DNA from: Chitinophaga sp. CF418 | GTDB taxonomy: Bacteria > Bacteroidota > Bacteroidia > Chitinophagales > Chitinophagaceae | Length of the DNA stretch: 64,000 bases | NCBI RefSeq assembly: GCF_900142925.1 | Contig: NZ_FRCN01000008.1 | Coordinates: forward strand, 366,497 to 430,496 | Direction of reading: 5' to 3' | Shown here: in pieces, positions 35,669 through 46,528 of the stretch | How the letters are laid out: every line of letters begins with the position of its first letter | Numbering within the stretch: the first letter of the stretch is position 1 | The notes under the pieces: model-generated | The model's database searches: none | Seen by the model: the letters and a program-made list of their open reading frames with translations, nothing else | What the model was told of the DNA's origin: nothing | Made by a program: the position numbers and the translations under genes

Positions 35669-38600
35669 ATGAAGAATATTGTACCTGGCAAAGGTATGCC
35701 AATTCCTTTTTCAAAATTAGTAATGATTATGAAATTAATCATCCCGCTTATCCTTGTTGCTGTGCTTCACGTAAGTGGAGCTACCTATGGGCAGAAGGTA
35801 ACGATAAGCAAAAAAAAGGCGGCACTGACAGATATCTTTAAAGCCATCAGTGAACAGACGGGGCGCGAATTTCTGGCCAACCCTACCCTGTTGGAAAAGA
35901 CCCAACCGGTGGATATTAACGTAAAGGATCAGGAGATCAGCGAATTCCTGCCTGCTCTATTGGCCAAACAAGGGCTTGCTTATTCTATCCTCAACAATGT
36001 GATTGTCATTACGAGGGATACCAAGTCATTTTTTCCGGTAGCGCCGGTAGCTGTCACTCCAGCCGATCCTCCCAGGCTTGTGAAGGGATGGATTGTCGAT
36101 CCATCAGGCATAAGGTTGCCGGGGGCTACTGTTATGCTAAAAGGTACGCGCAAGGGAACAACGACCGACGCCAGCGGGTATTTCGAACTGAAGGTGGACG
36201 ATGGCATTGAAAATGCGGAACTGACTATCACCTATACGGGATACCTTGTAAAAACTGTCACAGTAAGCCTTAAAAACCCGACGTTCGTCTATCTGAAACC
36301 ATCTACCAGTGAGCTGGACCAGGTACAGGTGATTGCTTATGGTACTACCACCAAGCGTTTGAGCACGGGCAACATAGCGACTGTTACAGCAGCAGATATC
36401 GCCAGGAATCCAGTGAGCAATCCGCTACTGGCATTGTCAGGAAGAGTGTCCGGTCTGGTGATCAACCAGACGACGGGTATGCCGGGAGGTGCTGTGAGTG
36501 TGCAACTGCGCGGACGTAATTCCATTGCATCCGGTAATGACATCCTTTATATTATTGACGGAGTACCATTCAAGGGAGGTACTTCCGGCTCCGTTAACAG
36601 TGCACTGGCACAGGGTAACCTGCTTGACCTGGTGAATCCCGCGGATATAGAAAGTGTTGATGTGTTGAAAGATGCCGACGCTACCTCTATTTATGGATCC
36701 CGTGGTGCAAACGGAGTGATCCTGATCACTACCAAAAAAGGAAAGCCAGGACGCACGCAGGTGAATCTGACAGCCTATACCGGTATCAGCAAGATCACCC
36801 GCATGCCGGAATATATGAACCTGCAGCAATACCTCCAGATGCGGCATGAAGCATTCACAAACGACAATGCAAAACCCAGCTTCCTCGATTATGACGTGAA
36901 CGGCACCTGGGATACCACCAGGTACACCAACTGGCAGAAACTAATACTGGGGGGCAGCGCGCATACTTCCGATGTGCAGGGGACTATAACAGGCGGAACG
37001 GACAATATCCAATACCTTGTAGGCGGCGGTTATCACCGCGAAACTCCGGTCATGCCAACAGATGGCGCTTTGAAAAAAGGGTCTGCGCATTTCAGTATTA
37101 CCGGCACCAGCAACGACAGAAAATTAAGCATAAATGCGGGAGGTATTTATGTATCCAACACCAACAACATCACCCCGCTTGATCCTACATTCAACATCAG
37201 GCTCCTCGCGCCCGATGCACCTAAAATTTATAATGAGGACGGAACGCTTAACTGGGAGAACGGCACCTTCGATAACCCGTTTGCGGCGCTGTTACAACCA
37301 TACCTGGGGCGTTCCAATCATCTGAACGGGAATGTTACGTTCGGTTACAAGGTTATCAAAGGAATGAATGTAAAAGTATCAGCCGGTTATGAGAATGTAG
37401 TACAAAGAGAATATGTGGGCAATCCCCTTTCCATCTCCAATCCTTTCAGGTCAGCGGGAAGGCAGGCTACTGCCAGATACAGGAATGCCAATTACGGCAG
37501 CTGGAACATAGAACCACAGGTTACTTATAATTTCGGGCTGGGCAAAGGCAATTTTGAGACCTTACTGGGAGCGACATTCCGCCGCGAGCAGAATGAGAAC
37601 CTGACACAGAGTGGCGTAGGTTATGCCAGTGATGCATTGCTGCAAAACCCACAGGCAGCGAATACTATCACCGTTGAAGATTTTGGTAACAATGAAAATA
37701 AATATACTGCCACCTTTGGCAGGATCAAATATAACTGGGCTAACAAGTATATCCTTACTTTAAATGGACGGTATGATGGCTCAAGCCGCTTTGGGCCCGA
37801 CAGCAGGTTCCACTTCTTCTGGTCAGCTGGTGGTGCATGGATCTTCACCGAAGAAAAGGCAATAAAAGAGCTGATCCCTTTCATGAGTTTTGGCAAACTG
37901 AGAGGCAGTTATGGTACCACCGGTAACGACAACATAGGCGACTATGCCTTCCTTGATCTCTACAAGCCTTTAGGGTTCAGCTACCAGGGCGATAAAGGAT
38001 TACAGCCACAGGCATTATTCAACCCGGATCTGGCATGGGAAGCTACGCGTAAAGTAGAAGGCGCCATTGACCTTGGTTTCCTTAATGACAGGATACTGGT
38101 AACTGCGTCCTACTATACCAACCGCAGTAATAACCAGCTGCTGGCTTATCAGTTATCGGCTGTAACAGGCTTTGGTTCCATTCAACGTAACCTTCCTGCT
38201 GTAGTGCAGAATACCGGATGGGAATTTGAGCTGCATACCACCAACATAAAAAGTAAGAACTTCGAATGGAACAGCTTCCTGAATATATCGTTACCACGTA
38301 ATAAGCTTACAGAATATCCGGGACTAAGCCCTGATGATCCCAACTTCATGATAGGCAAACCGCTTGGTATTACAAGGGTATACCAGTATGCAGGGGTAGA
38401 TCCTCAGACGGGCACCTACAGGTTTATCAACAGTGAAAGTAAGCGTGTTGCAGCGCCTGACCAGAAGATCGCCTTTATTGATCCGACAGTGAAGTATTTC
38501 GGAGGTTTCCAGAACGCTCTCCGTTATAAGGGCTGGTCGCTCGACCTGCTGTTCCAGTTTGAACAACATGTGGTTAAAAATCCATTGCTGAATGGCATCT

Positions 38601-38974
38601 TCCCTCCCGGATTCATGGGCAATCAGTTAGTAAATGTAGCCCTGGACCGCTGGCAGAAACCAGGCGATGTAAAAGATATTCCGAAGTACGGCCAGAACAT
38701 TTTTGGCTACCTGCCCTGGGCATTATACGCCAGGAACAGTACACTGGCGTATTCCGACGCTCCTTTCCTCCGGCTGAAGAATGTTTCCTTTTCGTACCAG
38801 CTGCCATCAAAATGGCTGCAGAAGATACGTCTGCAACAGGTAACCTTGTTTGCACAGGGTCAGAACCTGCTGACTTTCACGAAAAAGGAATTCCGTGATT
38901 TCGATCCGGAATCCGGAGGCCTCAACCTGTCACCGATGAAGACATTTACCGGTGGTCTTAAAGTAACCTTATAA
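35669..38974 (+). CDS. SusC/RagA TonB-dependent transporter with STN domain
   Basis: A 1101-residue outer-membrane transporter. After an export signal (hydrophobic 21-38) comes an STN domain (about 45-115: LTDIFKAISEQTGREF...VDINVKDQEISEFLPALLAKQGLAYSI), a carboxypeptidase-regulatory-like domain (about 138-215), a plug (VIAYGTTTKRLSTGNIATV; ANGVILITTKKG) and the barrel, ending in a hydrophobic strand (KTFTGGLKVTL). The STN domain signals to the FecR protein, so substrate import and sigma activation are coupled. The substrate is probably a beta-glucan, judging from the GH16 gene in the same cluster. Confidence 0.93.
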   Translation: MKNIVPGKGMPIPFSKLVMIMKLIIPLILVAVLHVSGATYGQKVTISKKKAALTDIFKAISEQTGREFLANPTLLEKTQPVDINVKDQEISEFLPALLAKQGLAYSILNNVIVITRDTKSFFPVAPVAVTPADPPRLVKGWIVDPSGIRLPGATVMLKGTRKGTTTDASGYFELKVDDGIENAELTITYTGYLVKTVTVSLKNPTFVYLKPSTSELDQVQVIAYGTTTKRLSTGNIATVTAADIARNPVSNPLLALSGRVSGLVINQTTGMPGGAVSVQLRGRNSIASGNDILYIIDGVPFKGGTSGSVNSALAQGNLLDLVNPADIESVDVLKDADATSIYGSRGANGVILITTKKGKPGRTQVNLTAYTGISKITRMPEYMNLQQYLQMRHEAFTNDNAKPSFLDYDVNGTWDTTRYTNWQKLILGGSAHTSDVQGTITGGTDNIQYLVGGGYHRETPVMPTDGALKKGSAHFSITGTSNDRKLSINAGGIYVSNTNNITPLDPTFNIRLLAPDAPKIYNEDGTLNWENGTFDNPFAALLQPYLGRSNHLNGNVTFGYKVIKGMNVKVSAGYENVVQREYVGNPLSISNPFRSAGRQATARYRNANYGSWNIEPQVTYNFGLGKGNFETLLGATFRREQNENLTQSGVGYASDALLQNPQAANTITVEDFGNNENKYTATFGRIKYNWANKYILTLNGRYDGSSRFGPDSRFHFFWSAGGAWIFTEEKAIKELIPFMSFGKLRGSYGTTGNDNIGDYAFLDLYKPLGFSYQGDKGLQPQALFNPDLAWEATRKVEGAIDLGFLNDRILVTASYYTNRSNNQLLAYQLSAVTGFGSIQRNLPAVVQNTGWEFELHTTNIKSKNFEWNSFLNISLPRNKLTEYPGLSPDDPNFMIGKPLGITRVYQYAGVDPQTGTYRFINSESKRVAAPDQKIAFIDPTVKYFGGFQNALRYKGWSLDLLFQFEQHVVKNPLLNGIFPPGFMGNQLVNVALDRWQKPGDVKDIPKYGQNIFGYLPWALYARNSTLAYSDAPFLRLKNVSFSYQLPSKWLQKIRLQQVTLFAQGQNLLTFTKKEFRDFDPESGGLNLSPMKTFTGGLKVTL

Positions 38975-38985
38975 AAAGAGCTACC

Positions 38986-40425
38986 ATGACATTTCAATAT
39001 AAATCATTCCGTTACCTGTATACTGGTCTCCTGCTGCTGGCAGTAGGTACAGGCTGTAATAAAGCAGTGGAGATCGATCCACCAACCTCAAAGATCGTGA
39101 GTGCGGAAGCCTTTGCAGGAAATGCATCTGCAACCTCCGTTATGACGGGTTTGTACAGCGCTATGATCAGTAATCGTGGATTCGTAAGCGGTATCAATGG
39201 CATCAGTATGCTGGAAGGGATGGCAGCTGATGAAATAACAAACTACCTGCCAGCCATTATGGGCACTACACTACAGGAGTTTTATACCAACACCTACAAT
39301 GTGGGCGGCGATTATTTCTGGAGCGAATTCTATCAGCGTTTATATACCTGCAACGTTACTATAGAAGGTGTTACAGCTTCCAAAGGACTTTCAGAGCCTG
39401 TTAAACAGCAATTACTGGGAGAAGCCAGATTCTTACGTGCGCTTATATATTTCTATGCGGTGAATACCTACGGAGATGTACCACTGGCGCTGACGACTGA
39501 TTACAGGACCAACAATACGCTATCGCGTACACCAAAAGAACAGGTATATGCACAGATCATTGCCGACCTGAAAGATGCGCAATCACTGATGGGAGAAGCT
39601 TATTTCAGAGGCATTACTGCCGGCACCACTGAAAGAGCGCGTCCCAACAAACTGGCTGCAACAGCGCTGTTGGCGCGTGTCTATCTTTACCGGAAAGACT
39701 GGGCTAATGCTGAAGCACAAGCTACAGCTGTGATCAGTAATGCCGTGTACCAGCTGGAACAGGACCTTAATAAAACGTTCACTACAACTTCTAAAGAAGC
39801 CATCTGGTATTTGCTGACAGTTGATCCCATTAACTATGCGACCTACGACGCCCAGGCGTTCATTCCATTCACGAATCCACCGGGAGTCACTCCTGCTTTA
39901 CCAGGAGCGCTCAGTACATCACTCGTGAACAGTTTTGAACAGGGAGATGCCCGGCGCGACAAATGGGTGGGCGCCTTCGTAGCCAACGGCACTACTTATT
40001 ACTATCCATTCAAGTATCAGAAGAATCCGAGCGGTACACCTGAAGCCTTGATGGTGTTACGCCTGTCAGAACAATACCTGATACGTGCAGAAGCGAGGGC
40101 ACAACTGGGGAATATCATAGGCGCCGGCAGTGCACAGGCAGATCTGGATGCTATCCGCGCCAAGGCATCGCTGCCAGGCACCACTGCCACAAATAAAGAT
40201 GCTATGCTGGCAGCCATTGCGCAGGAACGCAAAATAGAGCTGTTCACAGAATGGGGACACCGCTGGTTTGACCTGGTACGTACGGACAAGATAGACGAGC
40301 TAATGCCTACACTTGCTCCGCAGAAAGGAGGTGTATGGGATCCGAACCATAAGGTACTCCCTATACCCTACGATGAAACACAGCTCAATCCGAATATCAA
40401 ACAGAATCCGGGGTATAGCAATTAA
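38986..40425 (+). CDS. SusD/RagB nutrient-binding lipoprotein
   Basis: A 479-residue lipoprotein with lipobox AVGTGC (Cys24). Typical SusD blocks are present: LLGEARFLRALIYFYAVNTYGDVPLAL, LSEQYLIRAEARAQLG, DLDAIRAKA and IAQERKIELFTEWGHRWFDLVRT, ending LPIPYDETQLNPNIKQNPGY. It follows susC by 11 bases and forms its binding lid. Confidence 0.93.
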   Translation: MTFQYKSFRYLYTGLLLLAVGTGCNKAVEIDPPTSKIVSAEAFAGNASATSVMTGLYSAMISNRGFVSGINGISMLEGMAADEITNYLPAIMGTTLQEFYTNTYNVGGDYFWSEFYQRLYTCNVTIEGVTASKGLSEPVKQQLLGEARFLRALIYFYAVNTYGDVPLALTTDYRTNNTLSRTPKEQVYAQIIADLKDAQSLMGEAYFRGITAGTTERARPNKLAATALLARVYLYRKDWANAEAQATAVISNAVYQLEQDLNKTFTTTSKEAIWYLLTVDPINYATYDAQAFIPFTNPPGVTPALPGALSTSLVNSFEQGDARRDKWVGAFVANGTTYYYPFKYQKNPSGTPEALMVLRLSEQYLIRAEARAQLGNIIGAGSAQADLDAIRAKASLPGTTATNKDAMLAAIAQERKIELFTEWGHRWFDLVRTDKIDELMPTLAPQKGGVWDPNHKVLPIPYDETQLNPNIKQNPGYSN

Positions 40426-40502
40426 AAGAACACAACCTTTGTCATAACCTTGCCATATCCATATAAGGAAGCCATGCCATCATTAAAACATCACTAGTAC
40501 CA

Positions 40503-43013
40503 ATGAAATCTGCAACAACAAGCATTGTGCTTGGAATGCTATGCACCGTGGCCATTGCATTACCGGCAGCTGCACAGAAACAACAGAAAGGAAAAGATAC
40601 TACCACCATCAGAAAAGACAGTGTGGCTGCCGCCTTGGCCAGGTTGGCCCTGCCGGCAAAACCCGACGCGCCGAAGCCATATAAGGAAGTGATTCCGCCA
40701 GGCACCATTACCACTAATGGACTGTTTAAAGTACACAAATCAAATGACAAGTATTTCTTCGAAATACCGGATTCATTGCTTGGAAGGGATATGCTGGTAG
40801 TTGGCAGGATCGCTAAGGGATCTTCTGAATTCCGTTTCATGCTGGGCACTTATTCCGGCGATCAGATCGGGGAAAAAGTGATCCGCTTTGAAAAGGGCAA
40901 TGGTAACAAGATCTTCCTGAAGACGATCTCTTATAAAGAACGTTCTGCAGATAGTTCAGCTAATGGATTATACCGTTCCCTGCTGAACAATAATCTGCAA
41001 TCTATACAAGCCGTTTTTGGCATCAAGGCGATCAACGATAGTACAAAAAGCAGTGTGATAGAAGTGACGGATTATGTGAATGCAGATAATTCCATTCTGT
41101 TCTTCGACCCTGCTCTTAAAAATCTGATGGGCCTTGCCATGATGGCCCCGGACAGGTCATATATAGAGGACGTCCACGCCTATCCGATGAACGTGGAAAT
41201 AAAGACAGTACGTACTTACAATTCCAGGCCTTTCCCTAATGGAGAAACAAGGACATACAGCTTTGAGCTGAACAGCTCAATTGTACTGTTGCCAGCTATC
41301 CCCATGCAACCACGCTTCTTTGATCCGCGGGTAGGATTCTTTGCAGATGAATACATCGACTTTGACGCTAATTCCCAGGGCATAAAGAGTGAAAGCATGA
41401 TCTGGAAATGGCGCATAGAACCGAAAGAAGAAGATCTTGAAAAATATAAACGCGGGGAACTGGTAACACCTAAACACCCGATCGTTATTTACATAGACCC
41501 ACTAACGCCAAAGAAGTGGGTACCTTACCTGATAGCAGGTATCAATGACTGGCAGGCAGCTTTTGAAGTAGCAGGTTTTAAGAATGCCATAGTCGCTAAA
41601 GAGGCGCCCACTGATGACAGTACCTGGAGTATTGAGGATGCCCGTCATTCTGTGCTGGTATACAAACCATCCAACATCGCCAACGCGATGGGACCAAGTA
41701 TTAAAGACCCACGCACAGGCGAGATCCTTGAGACGCATATCAGCTGGTATCACAACGTGATGGACGTATTGTACAAATGGTATTTTGTACAGGCAGGCGC
41801 CATTGATAAAAGAGCGCAGGCGCCACAGCTGCCTGATTCGCTCATGGGAGAACTGATCCGCTTTGTTTCTTCCCATGAGGTTGGACATACACTGGGCTTG
41901 CGCCATAACTGGGGGGCATCTTCTACTGTTCCGGTAGATAGCCTCCGCAGTAAACAGTGGGTGGAAGCACATGGGCATACGCCTTCCATTATGGACTATG
42001 CACGTTTCAACTATGTAGCGCAACCGGAAGATAACATTGGTGTGAGAGGCATCTTCCCCCGTATAGGAGACTATGACAAATGGGCTATTGAATGGGGCTA
42101 CAAACTGGTGCCCGGCGCTAACAGCGCAGCTGAAGAAACACCAGTGCTGAACAAAAGAGTGATCGATAAACTCGCATCAGGTAAACAGTACTTCTTCGGT
42201 ATTGAAAGAGTACCTAACGATGCCAAAACACAGTATGACCCCAGAAATCAGCGTGAAGACCTGGGTGATGACGCTATGAAGGCCAGCACCTATGGCATTG
42301 CCAACCTGAAACGGATAGAGAAACACCTGCTGGAATGGACGCGCCAGCCTGATGAAGATTATTCGAAGGCGGGCGAAATGTACATGGAGATCGTGAAACA
42401 GTTTGATCTTTATGTGGGCCATGTTGCATCGCAGGTAGGCGGCATACTTACTACACCGAAGACGGTGGAGCAGTCAGGTCCTGTATATGAATTTCCTACA
42501 AAGAGCAAGCAGCAGAGAGCCATTGCGTTCCTGAACGAACAGCTTTTTGCAACACCTTCCTGGCTGGATGACAAACAACTGTCCACGCTGACCGCCACGG
42601 ATTTTTCTGCGGTAGCCGCTATACAGAAGAAGGTATTGATACAGTTAATGGCCCCCGACCTGATAGACAGGCTAAATGCGCAGGAAGCTTTTGATGCGTC
42701 AAAAGCTTATACAGCAGCGCAGCTCCTACATGATCTGAAGACTGGTATCTTCTCTGAATTAACAACGCATAAGGCTACAGATGTTTATCGCCGTGGCCAG
42801 CAACGTGTATATGTGGAAAGCCTGCTGGCTGTACTGTTGCCCGCTGCAAGGATCAGCAGGGACAGTGAAGTTACTCCGCTGATCAGGGCGCATGCCAAAG
42901 AGCTGGCGGGCAGCATAAAAGCAGCTATGCCGCAGATGGCTGACCTTACGACCCGCAATCATCTGCAGGACCTTTATGAAAGGCTGGATAACGGGTTGTA
43001 TCCTAAAAAGTGA
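40503..43013 (+). CDS. Secreted zinc metalloprotease (DUF5117/DUF5118 type)
   Basis: An 836-residue exported protein with a signal peptide (about 1-25, ending AAAQ). The N-terminal part (about 60-110 then 110-300) matches the DUF5118/DUF5117 layout, and the catalytic site is HEVGHTLGLRH at residues 458-468, a complete HExxHxxGxxH zinc motif, followed by PSIMDYARFNYV, which resembles the Met-turn of metzincins. Such proteases are often encoded beside SusC/SusD pairs of peptide-like or mixed substrates. Here it lies between susD and a GH16 gene, all on one strand. Confidence 0.88.
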   Translation: MKSATTSIVLGMLCTVAIALPAAAQKQQKGKDTTTIRKDSVAAALARLALPAKPDAPKPYKEVIPPGTITTNGLFKVHKSNDKYFFEIPDSLLGRDMLVVGRIAKGSSEFRFMLGTYSGDQIGEKVIRFEKGNGNKIFLKTISYKERSADSSANGLYRSLLNNNLQSIQAVFGIKAINDSTKSSVIEVTDYVNADNSILFFDPALKNLMGLAMMAPDRSYIEDVHAYPMNVEIKTVRTYNSRPFPNGETRTYSFELNSSIVLLPAIPMQPRFFDPRVGFFADEYIDFDANSQGIKSESMIWKWRIEPKEEDLEKYKRGELVTPKHPIVIYIDPLTPKKWVPYLIAGINDWQAAFEVAGFKNAIVAKEAPTDDSTWSIEDARHSVLVYKPSNIANAMGPSIKDPRTGEILETHISWYHNVMDVLYKWYFVQAGAIDKRAQAPQLPDSLMGELIRFVSSHEVGHTLGLRHNWGASSTVPVDSLRSKQWVEAHGHTPSIMDYARFNYVAQPEDNIGVRGIFPRIGDYDKWAIEWGYKLVPGANSAAEETPVLNKRVIDKLASGKQYFFGIERVPNDAKTQYDPRNQREDLGDDAMKASTYGIANLKRIEKHLLEWTRQPDEDYSKAGEMYMEIVKQFDLYVGHVASQVGGILTTPKTVEQSGPVYEFPTKSKQQRAIAFLNEQLFATPSWLDDKQLSTLTATDFSAVAAIQKKVLIQLMAPDLIDRLNAQEAFDASKAYTAAQLLHDLKTGIFSELTTHKATDVYRRGQQRVYVESLLAVLLPAARISRDSEVTPLIRAHAKELAGSIKAAMPQMADLTTRNHLQDLYERLDNGLYPKK

Positions 43014-43073
43014 TTATTTCTCGAGCTAAATATGTGGTAAAGAGCATATGAGCTCTATTAGGTGTAAACATGG

Positions 43074-43104
43074 AACGTGCGATGTCTATCGCACGTTTTC
43101 TTTT
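43074..43104 (+). terminator. Rho-independent terminator after the metalloprotease gene
   Basis: AACGTGCGAT (43074-43083) and ATCGCACGTT (43088-43097) form a perfect 10-bp stem with a 4-nt loop, followed by TTCTTTT. It suggests that the next gene has its own promoter. Confidence 0.88.
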
Positions 43105-43277
43105 GTAGGTGGTACGTTTTAATAACCGGCACCATTATGTGTGCCAGTCTTTCGGTGTCGCTTACAGTGCAGCGATTTTATGAACAAAAGATTCCCGCCA
43201 TGCCTACCGGTTCTCCCCGTCAATCATTAATTTACCGATATTATTTACCACGTTCACGTTACCTAAAATTTCATCGT

Positions 43278-46200
43278 ATGAAGAACCCAAGTTACCCAAC
43301 ACCCAGGTTGAAAAAGAGCCCATTACTTGCAACTGTGCTCTGTCTTTCACTTTTACCCTTTGCGACCCATGCCCAGCGACAACTTGTCTGGGAGGAGAAT
43401 TTCAACACCACCACGCTCAATCCGCAGACATGGACCTACGAAACAGGAGATGGCTGTACCAAAGGAAATTGCGGCTGGGGGAATGCCGAGTTGGAATACT
43501 ACACCAACCGTGCTGAAAATGTAAGAATTGAAAATGGTACGCTCATTATTGAAGCCCGCCGGGAAACCATGGGCGGCAAACCTTTCACGTCAGGGCGTAT
43601 CAAGACTGCAGGACGTGTCTCTTTCCGTTATGGCTCACTGGAAGCCAGGATCAAAGTGCCTAATGTAGCGAATGGCCTATGGCCTGCTTTCTGGCTACTG
43701 GGCGCCACAGGCGGTACCTGGCCACACAACGGAGAAGTAGACATTCTTGAAATGGGATTTGCCGGCGCCCTTGCCGAAGGCCGGGCCAACAGGACCGTCA
43801 GTGCAGCTACGCATTGGTGGACGGAAAATCCGGGAGGCTATACCGGACATGCTACTTATGCGAAGGATAGCATTCTTCAGAACACTTCGCTGAATGATGC
43901 CTATCACCTTTACAAACTGGAATGGGATCCGCAATTCCTGACTATCTTCCTTGATAACAGTCCTTATTACCGGATAGACATCAGCGGAACAAATGGATTT
44001 GATGCCTTCCGCAATCCTTTCTACATCATTCTCAACCTGGCAGTGGGCGGGAATTATCCCGGTATTACTTCTGCGGCGGGGGTAACCGCTCCCCTACCCG
44101 GCCGCATGGAGGTTGACTACATTAAACTGTACCAGGATATTACACAGGGAGAAGAACTTATCCTCGGTTCCAACAACGCACCGGAGGGTAACTACGGCAT
44201 CTTTACCGACAACACCACCGTAAGTGACAAAGTGGTTTTCGGACAAGGGGCTAATCTTTATCTCTGGAACAACATCACCAATATCACACCAGCGCCAGCA
44301 CCATTTGAAGGCAGCAATGTATGGGCATTTCATGCTAATGCAGGCGCCTGGTATGGTCTGGGTGTGGCCAACGATAGCAAGAATATGAGCAATTATGCAG
44401 GGGGTAGCCTGAAGTTTCATATGAAGACCACCTCCACTGCACCTTTCAAAGTAGGCATTGTAGCAGATGGCGTGGAAGGCTGGGTGAATTTCACCGGCAG
44501 TAATGAGCACGGACTGCTCAGGGACGGGCAATGGCATGAAGTGACCATTCCTGTCAGTGAGTTCGGCGCACTGGACCTTATGCAGGTCACGCAGCTGTTC
44601 ATGTTTTCCGGCGATGCACCAGCAACAGCGGCGGACTTCTATTTTGACAACATCTATTATACCGGTGGTGTGTCTGACAATCCAGCGCCTACGGTTGCTA
44701 TTACCAATATTGCCAATGAAGCGGTATATACTACTCCGGCATCTATCTCTATTCAGACCAATGCGACCGATCCGAATGGTACTATCAGCAAAGTGGACTT
44801 CTTCAATGGGGCCAATTACCTGGGAACGGTAACGTCTGCACCGTTCAATTATACCTGGCAGACGTCTACCCAGGCCATCGCCCAACTGATCGCGAAAGCG
44901 ACAGATAATCAGAACAAGACCACTACCTCCAAACCTGTTACGGTACTGGTAGCTGCGCCGGGTAATACCCCTCCGCAGATCAGCATTACTTCCCCTACAG
45001 CCAGCACTCCCTACCGAAGGCCGGCCAAGGTAGGGATCAATACCAATGTATCTGATAATGGCCTGATATACAAAGTAGAGTTCTTTAATGGCAGTACATT
45101 ACTGGCTACGCTTACACAACCGCCTTACAATTACACCTGGGAGAACGTACCGCAGGGTACTTATACCATCACCGCCAAGGCTACTGATAATGGTAAACTA
45201 AGCACTACCTCTGCCCCGGTTACCATCACCGTGCAGGATAATAAGATCCTTTCCAACAGGTATGGTATCTATAGTGAAGATGCATCTATCCCGGATAAAC
45301 TGACCTATGGTCTGGATGCCAATCTCTATGTATGGAATAACCTAACGACTATCAGCGGGGCAGCGCCTTATGAGGGAACGCAGGTAATGGGCTTTACGGC
45401 GGCAGCCAATAACTGGTTTGGTCTGGGTGTTTCACATGATGTACGCGACCTGTCGCATTTCAGCAATGGCTTCCTGAAGTTCCAGTTCAAGACCAGCTAT
45501 CAGGGTTCCTTCCGTTTTAGTGTTATTTCCCAGAATGGGGAGCAGGCCATCCCCTTTGCCGCCGGTGAACAGAAGCTGGGATTGATCAGGGATGGGCAAT
45601 GGCATGAGGTAACTATTCCTGTCAGCTCGCTGACCAATGTTAATCTTGCCACCATTACCCAGGCATTTACATTCTCAGGAGATGCGCCCGCAGCTGCTGC
45701 GAGTTTCTACATTGACAATGTATATTATGTCACCCCGGATACTGCTGTAACGCAAACTAACCTGGCACTGAATAAACCGGCTGTCATTTCCTCTTACGAA
45801 AACATCGTCTTTACCGCTCAGAATGCAGTAGATGGCAACATTAATACCCGCTGGTCCAGCGCCTTTAGCGATCCGCAGTGGATACGGGTGGACCTGGGTG
45901 CAGATTACAACATCAACCGGGTGAAGATCACCTGGGAAACTGCGGCAGGGAAAGACTACATCGTACAGGTATCCAATGACACTGTTAACTGGTCGCCACT
46001 GAGAACAGTTACCGGCAATAATGTACTGGTAAATGACTATACCGGTCTTACAGGACATGGTCGTTATCTCCGGATATATGGTACGGCCAGAACCACGCAA
46101 TATGGTTATTCCATTTTCGAACTGGAAGCATATGGTAGTTTATACACGGGTGGGGCTTTGCTGAGCAGTTCAAATCCGGCAATAAAAGTGCAGAATACAT

Positions 46201-46445
46201 GGAAGGCTAGTTTGTATCCCAATCCTGTTGTGAATGATAAAGTACAGCTATTAAGTAATGAAGGAGTGAAACAGATACGAGTAGTTGATTTGAACGGGCG
46301 TTCAATATCTGTACAATTATCACAGGAAGGTAAAATCTCAGGTACTTATAGTGTTGATGTAAGTGGCTTGCCGGCAGGTATTTACTTCATTCAGCTGACG
46401 AACAAAGAGCATAACATGCTATTACTGAAATTCATTAAACAATAA
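43278..46445 (+). CDS. Modular T9SS-secreted GH16 glucanase
   Basis: A 1056-residue secreted protein; the ATG at 43278 begins a signal peptide (to about residue 33) and is preferred over in-frame sites further upstream, which lie at the terminator. Residues 35-285 are GH16 with NGEVDILEM (Glu153 and Glu158). Then come an ExoP-type galactose-binding-like domain (about 304-464), two Big_7-like immunoglobulin domains (about 468-650), a second ExoP-like domain (about 656-820), an F5/8 type C domain (about 826-954) and a type IX secretion C-terminal domain (about 965-1056, SLYPNPVVND...GLPAGIYFIQL). It should degrade laminarin-type beta-glucan outside the cell. Confidence 0.88.
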   Translation: MKNPSYPTPRLKKSPLLATVLCLSLLPFATHAQRQLVWEENFNTTTLNPQTWTYETGDGCTKGNCGWGNAELEYYTNRAENVRIENGTLIIEARRETMGGKPFTSGRIKTAGRVSFRYGSLEARIKVPNVANGLWPAFWLLGATGGTWPHNGEVDILEMGFAGALAEGRANRTVSAATHWWTENPGGYTGHATYAKDSILQNTSLNDAYHLYKLEWDPQFLTIFLDNSPYYRIDISGTNGFDAFRNPFYIILNLAVGGNYPGITSAAGVTAPLPGRMEVDYIKLYQDITQGEELILGSNNAPEGNYGIFTDNTTVSDKVVFGQGANLYLWNNITNITPAPAPFEGSNVWAFHANAGAWYGLGVANDSKNMSNYAGGSLKFHMKTTSTAPFKVGIVADGVEGWVNFTGSNEHGLLRDGQWHEVTIPVSEFGALDLMQVTQLFMFSGDAPATAADFYFDNIYYTGGVSDNPAPTVAITNIANEAVYTTPASISIQTNATDPNGTISKVDFFNGANYLGTVTSAPFNYTWQTSTQAIAQLIAKATDNQNKTTTSKPVTVLVAAPGNTPPQISITSPTASTPYRRPAKVGINTNVSDNGLIYKVEFFNGSTLLATLTQPPYNYTWENVPQGTYTITAKATDNGKLSTTSAPVTITVQDNKILSNRYGIYSEDASIPDKLTYGLDANLYVWNNLTTISGAAPYEGTQVMGFTAAANNWFGLGVSHDVRDLSHFSNGFLKFQFKTSYQGSFRFSVISQNGEQAIPFAAGEQKLGLIRDGQWHEVTIPVSSLTNVNLATITQAFTFSGDAPAAAASFYIDNVYYVTPDTAVTQTNLALNKPAVISSYENIVFTAQNAVDGNINTRWSSAFSDPQWIRVDLGADYNINRVKITWETAAGKDYIVQVSNDTVNWSPLRTVTGNNVLVNDYTGLTGHGRYLRIYGTARTTQYGYSIFELEAYGSLYTGGALLSSSNPAIKVQNTWKASLYPNPVVNDKVQLLSNEGVKQIRVVDLNGRSISVQLSQEGKISGTYSVDVSGLPAGIYFIQLTNKEHNMLLLKFIKQ

Positions 46446-46458
46446 TCTACAATCGTTT

Positions 46459-46512
46459 AAATAGTTGGTACGTTTAATTAACACCGTTAGTAAACGTATC
46501 AACTATTTTTTA
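46459..46512 (+). terminator. Rho-independent terminator after the modular GH16 gene
   Basis: AAATAGTTG and ACGTTTA (46459-46476) pair with TAAACGT and CAACTATTT (46491-46508), ending in a T run. Confidence 0.82.
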
Positions 46513-46528
46513 AGATAGCATACTAAAC

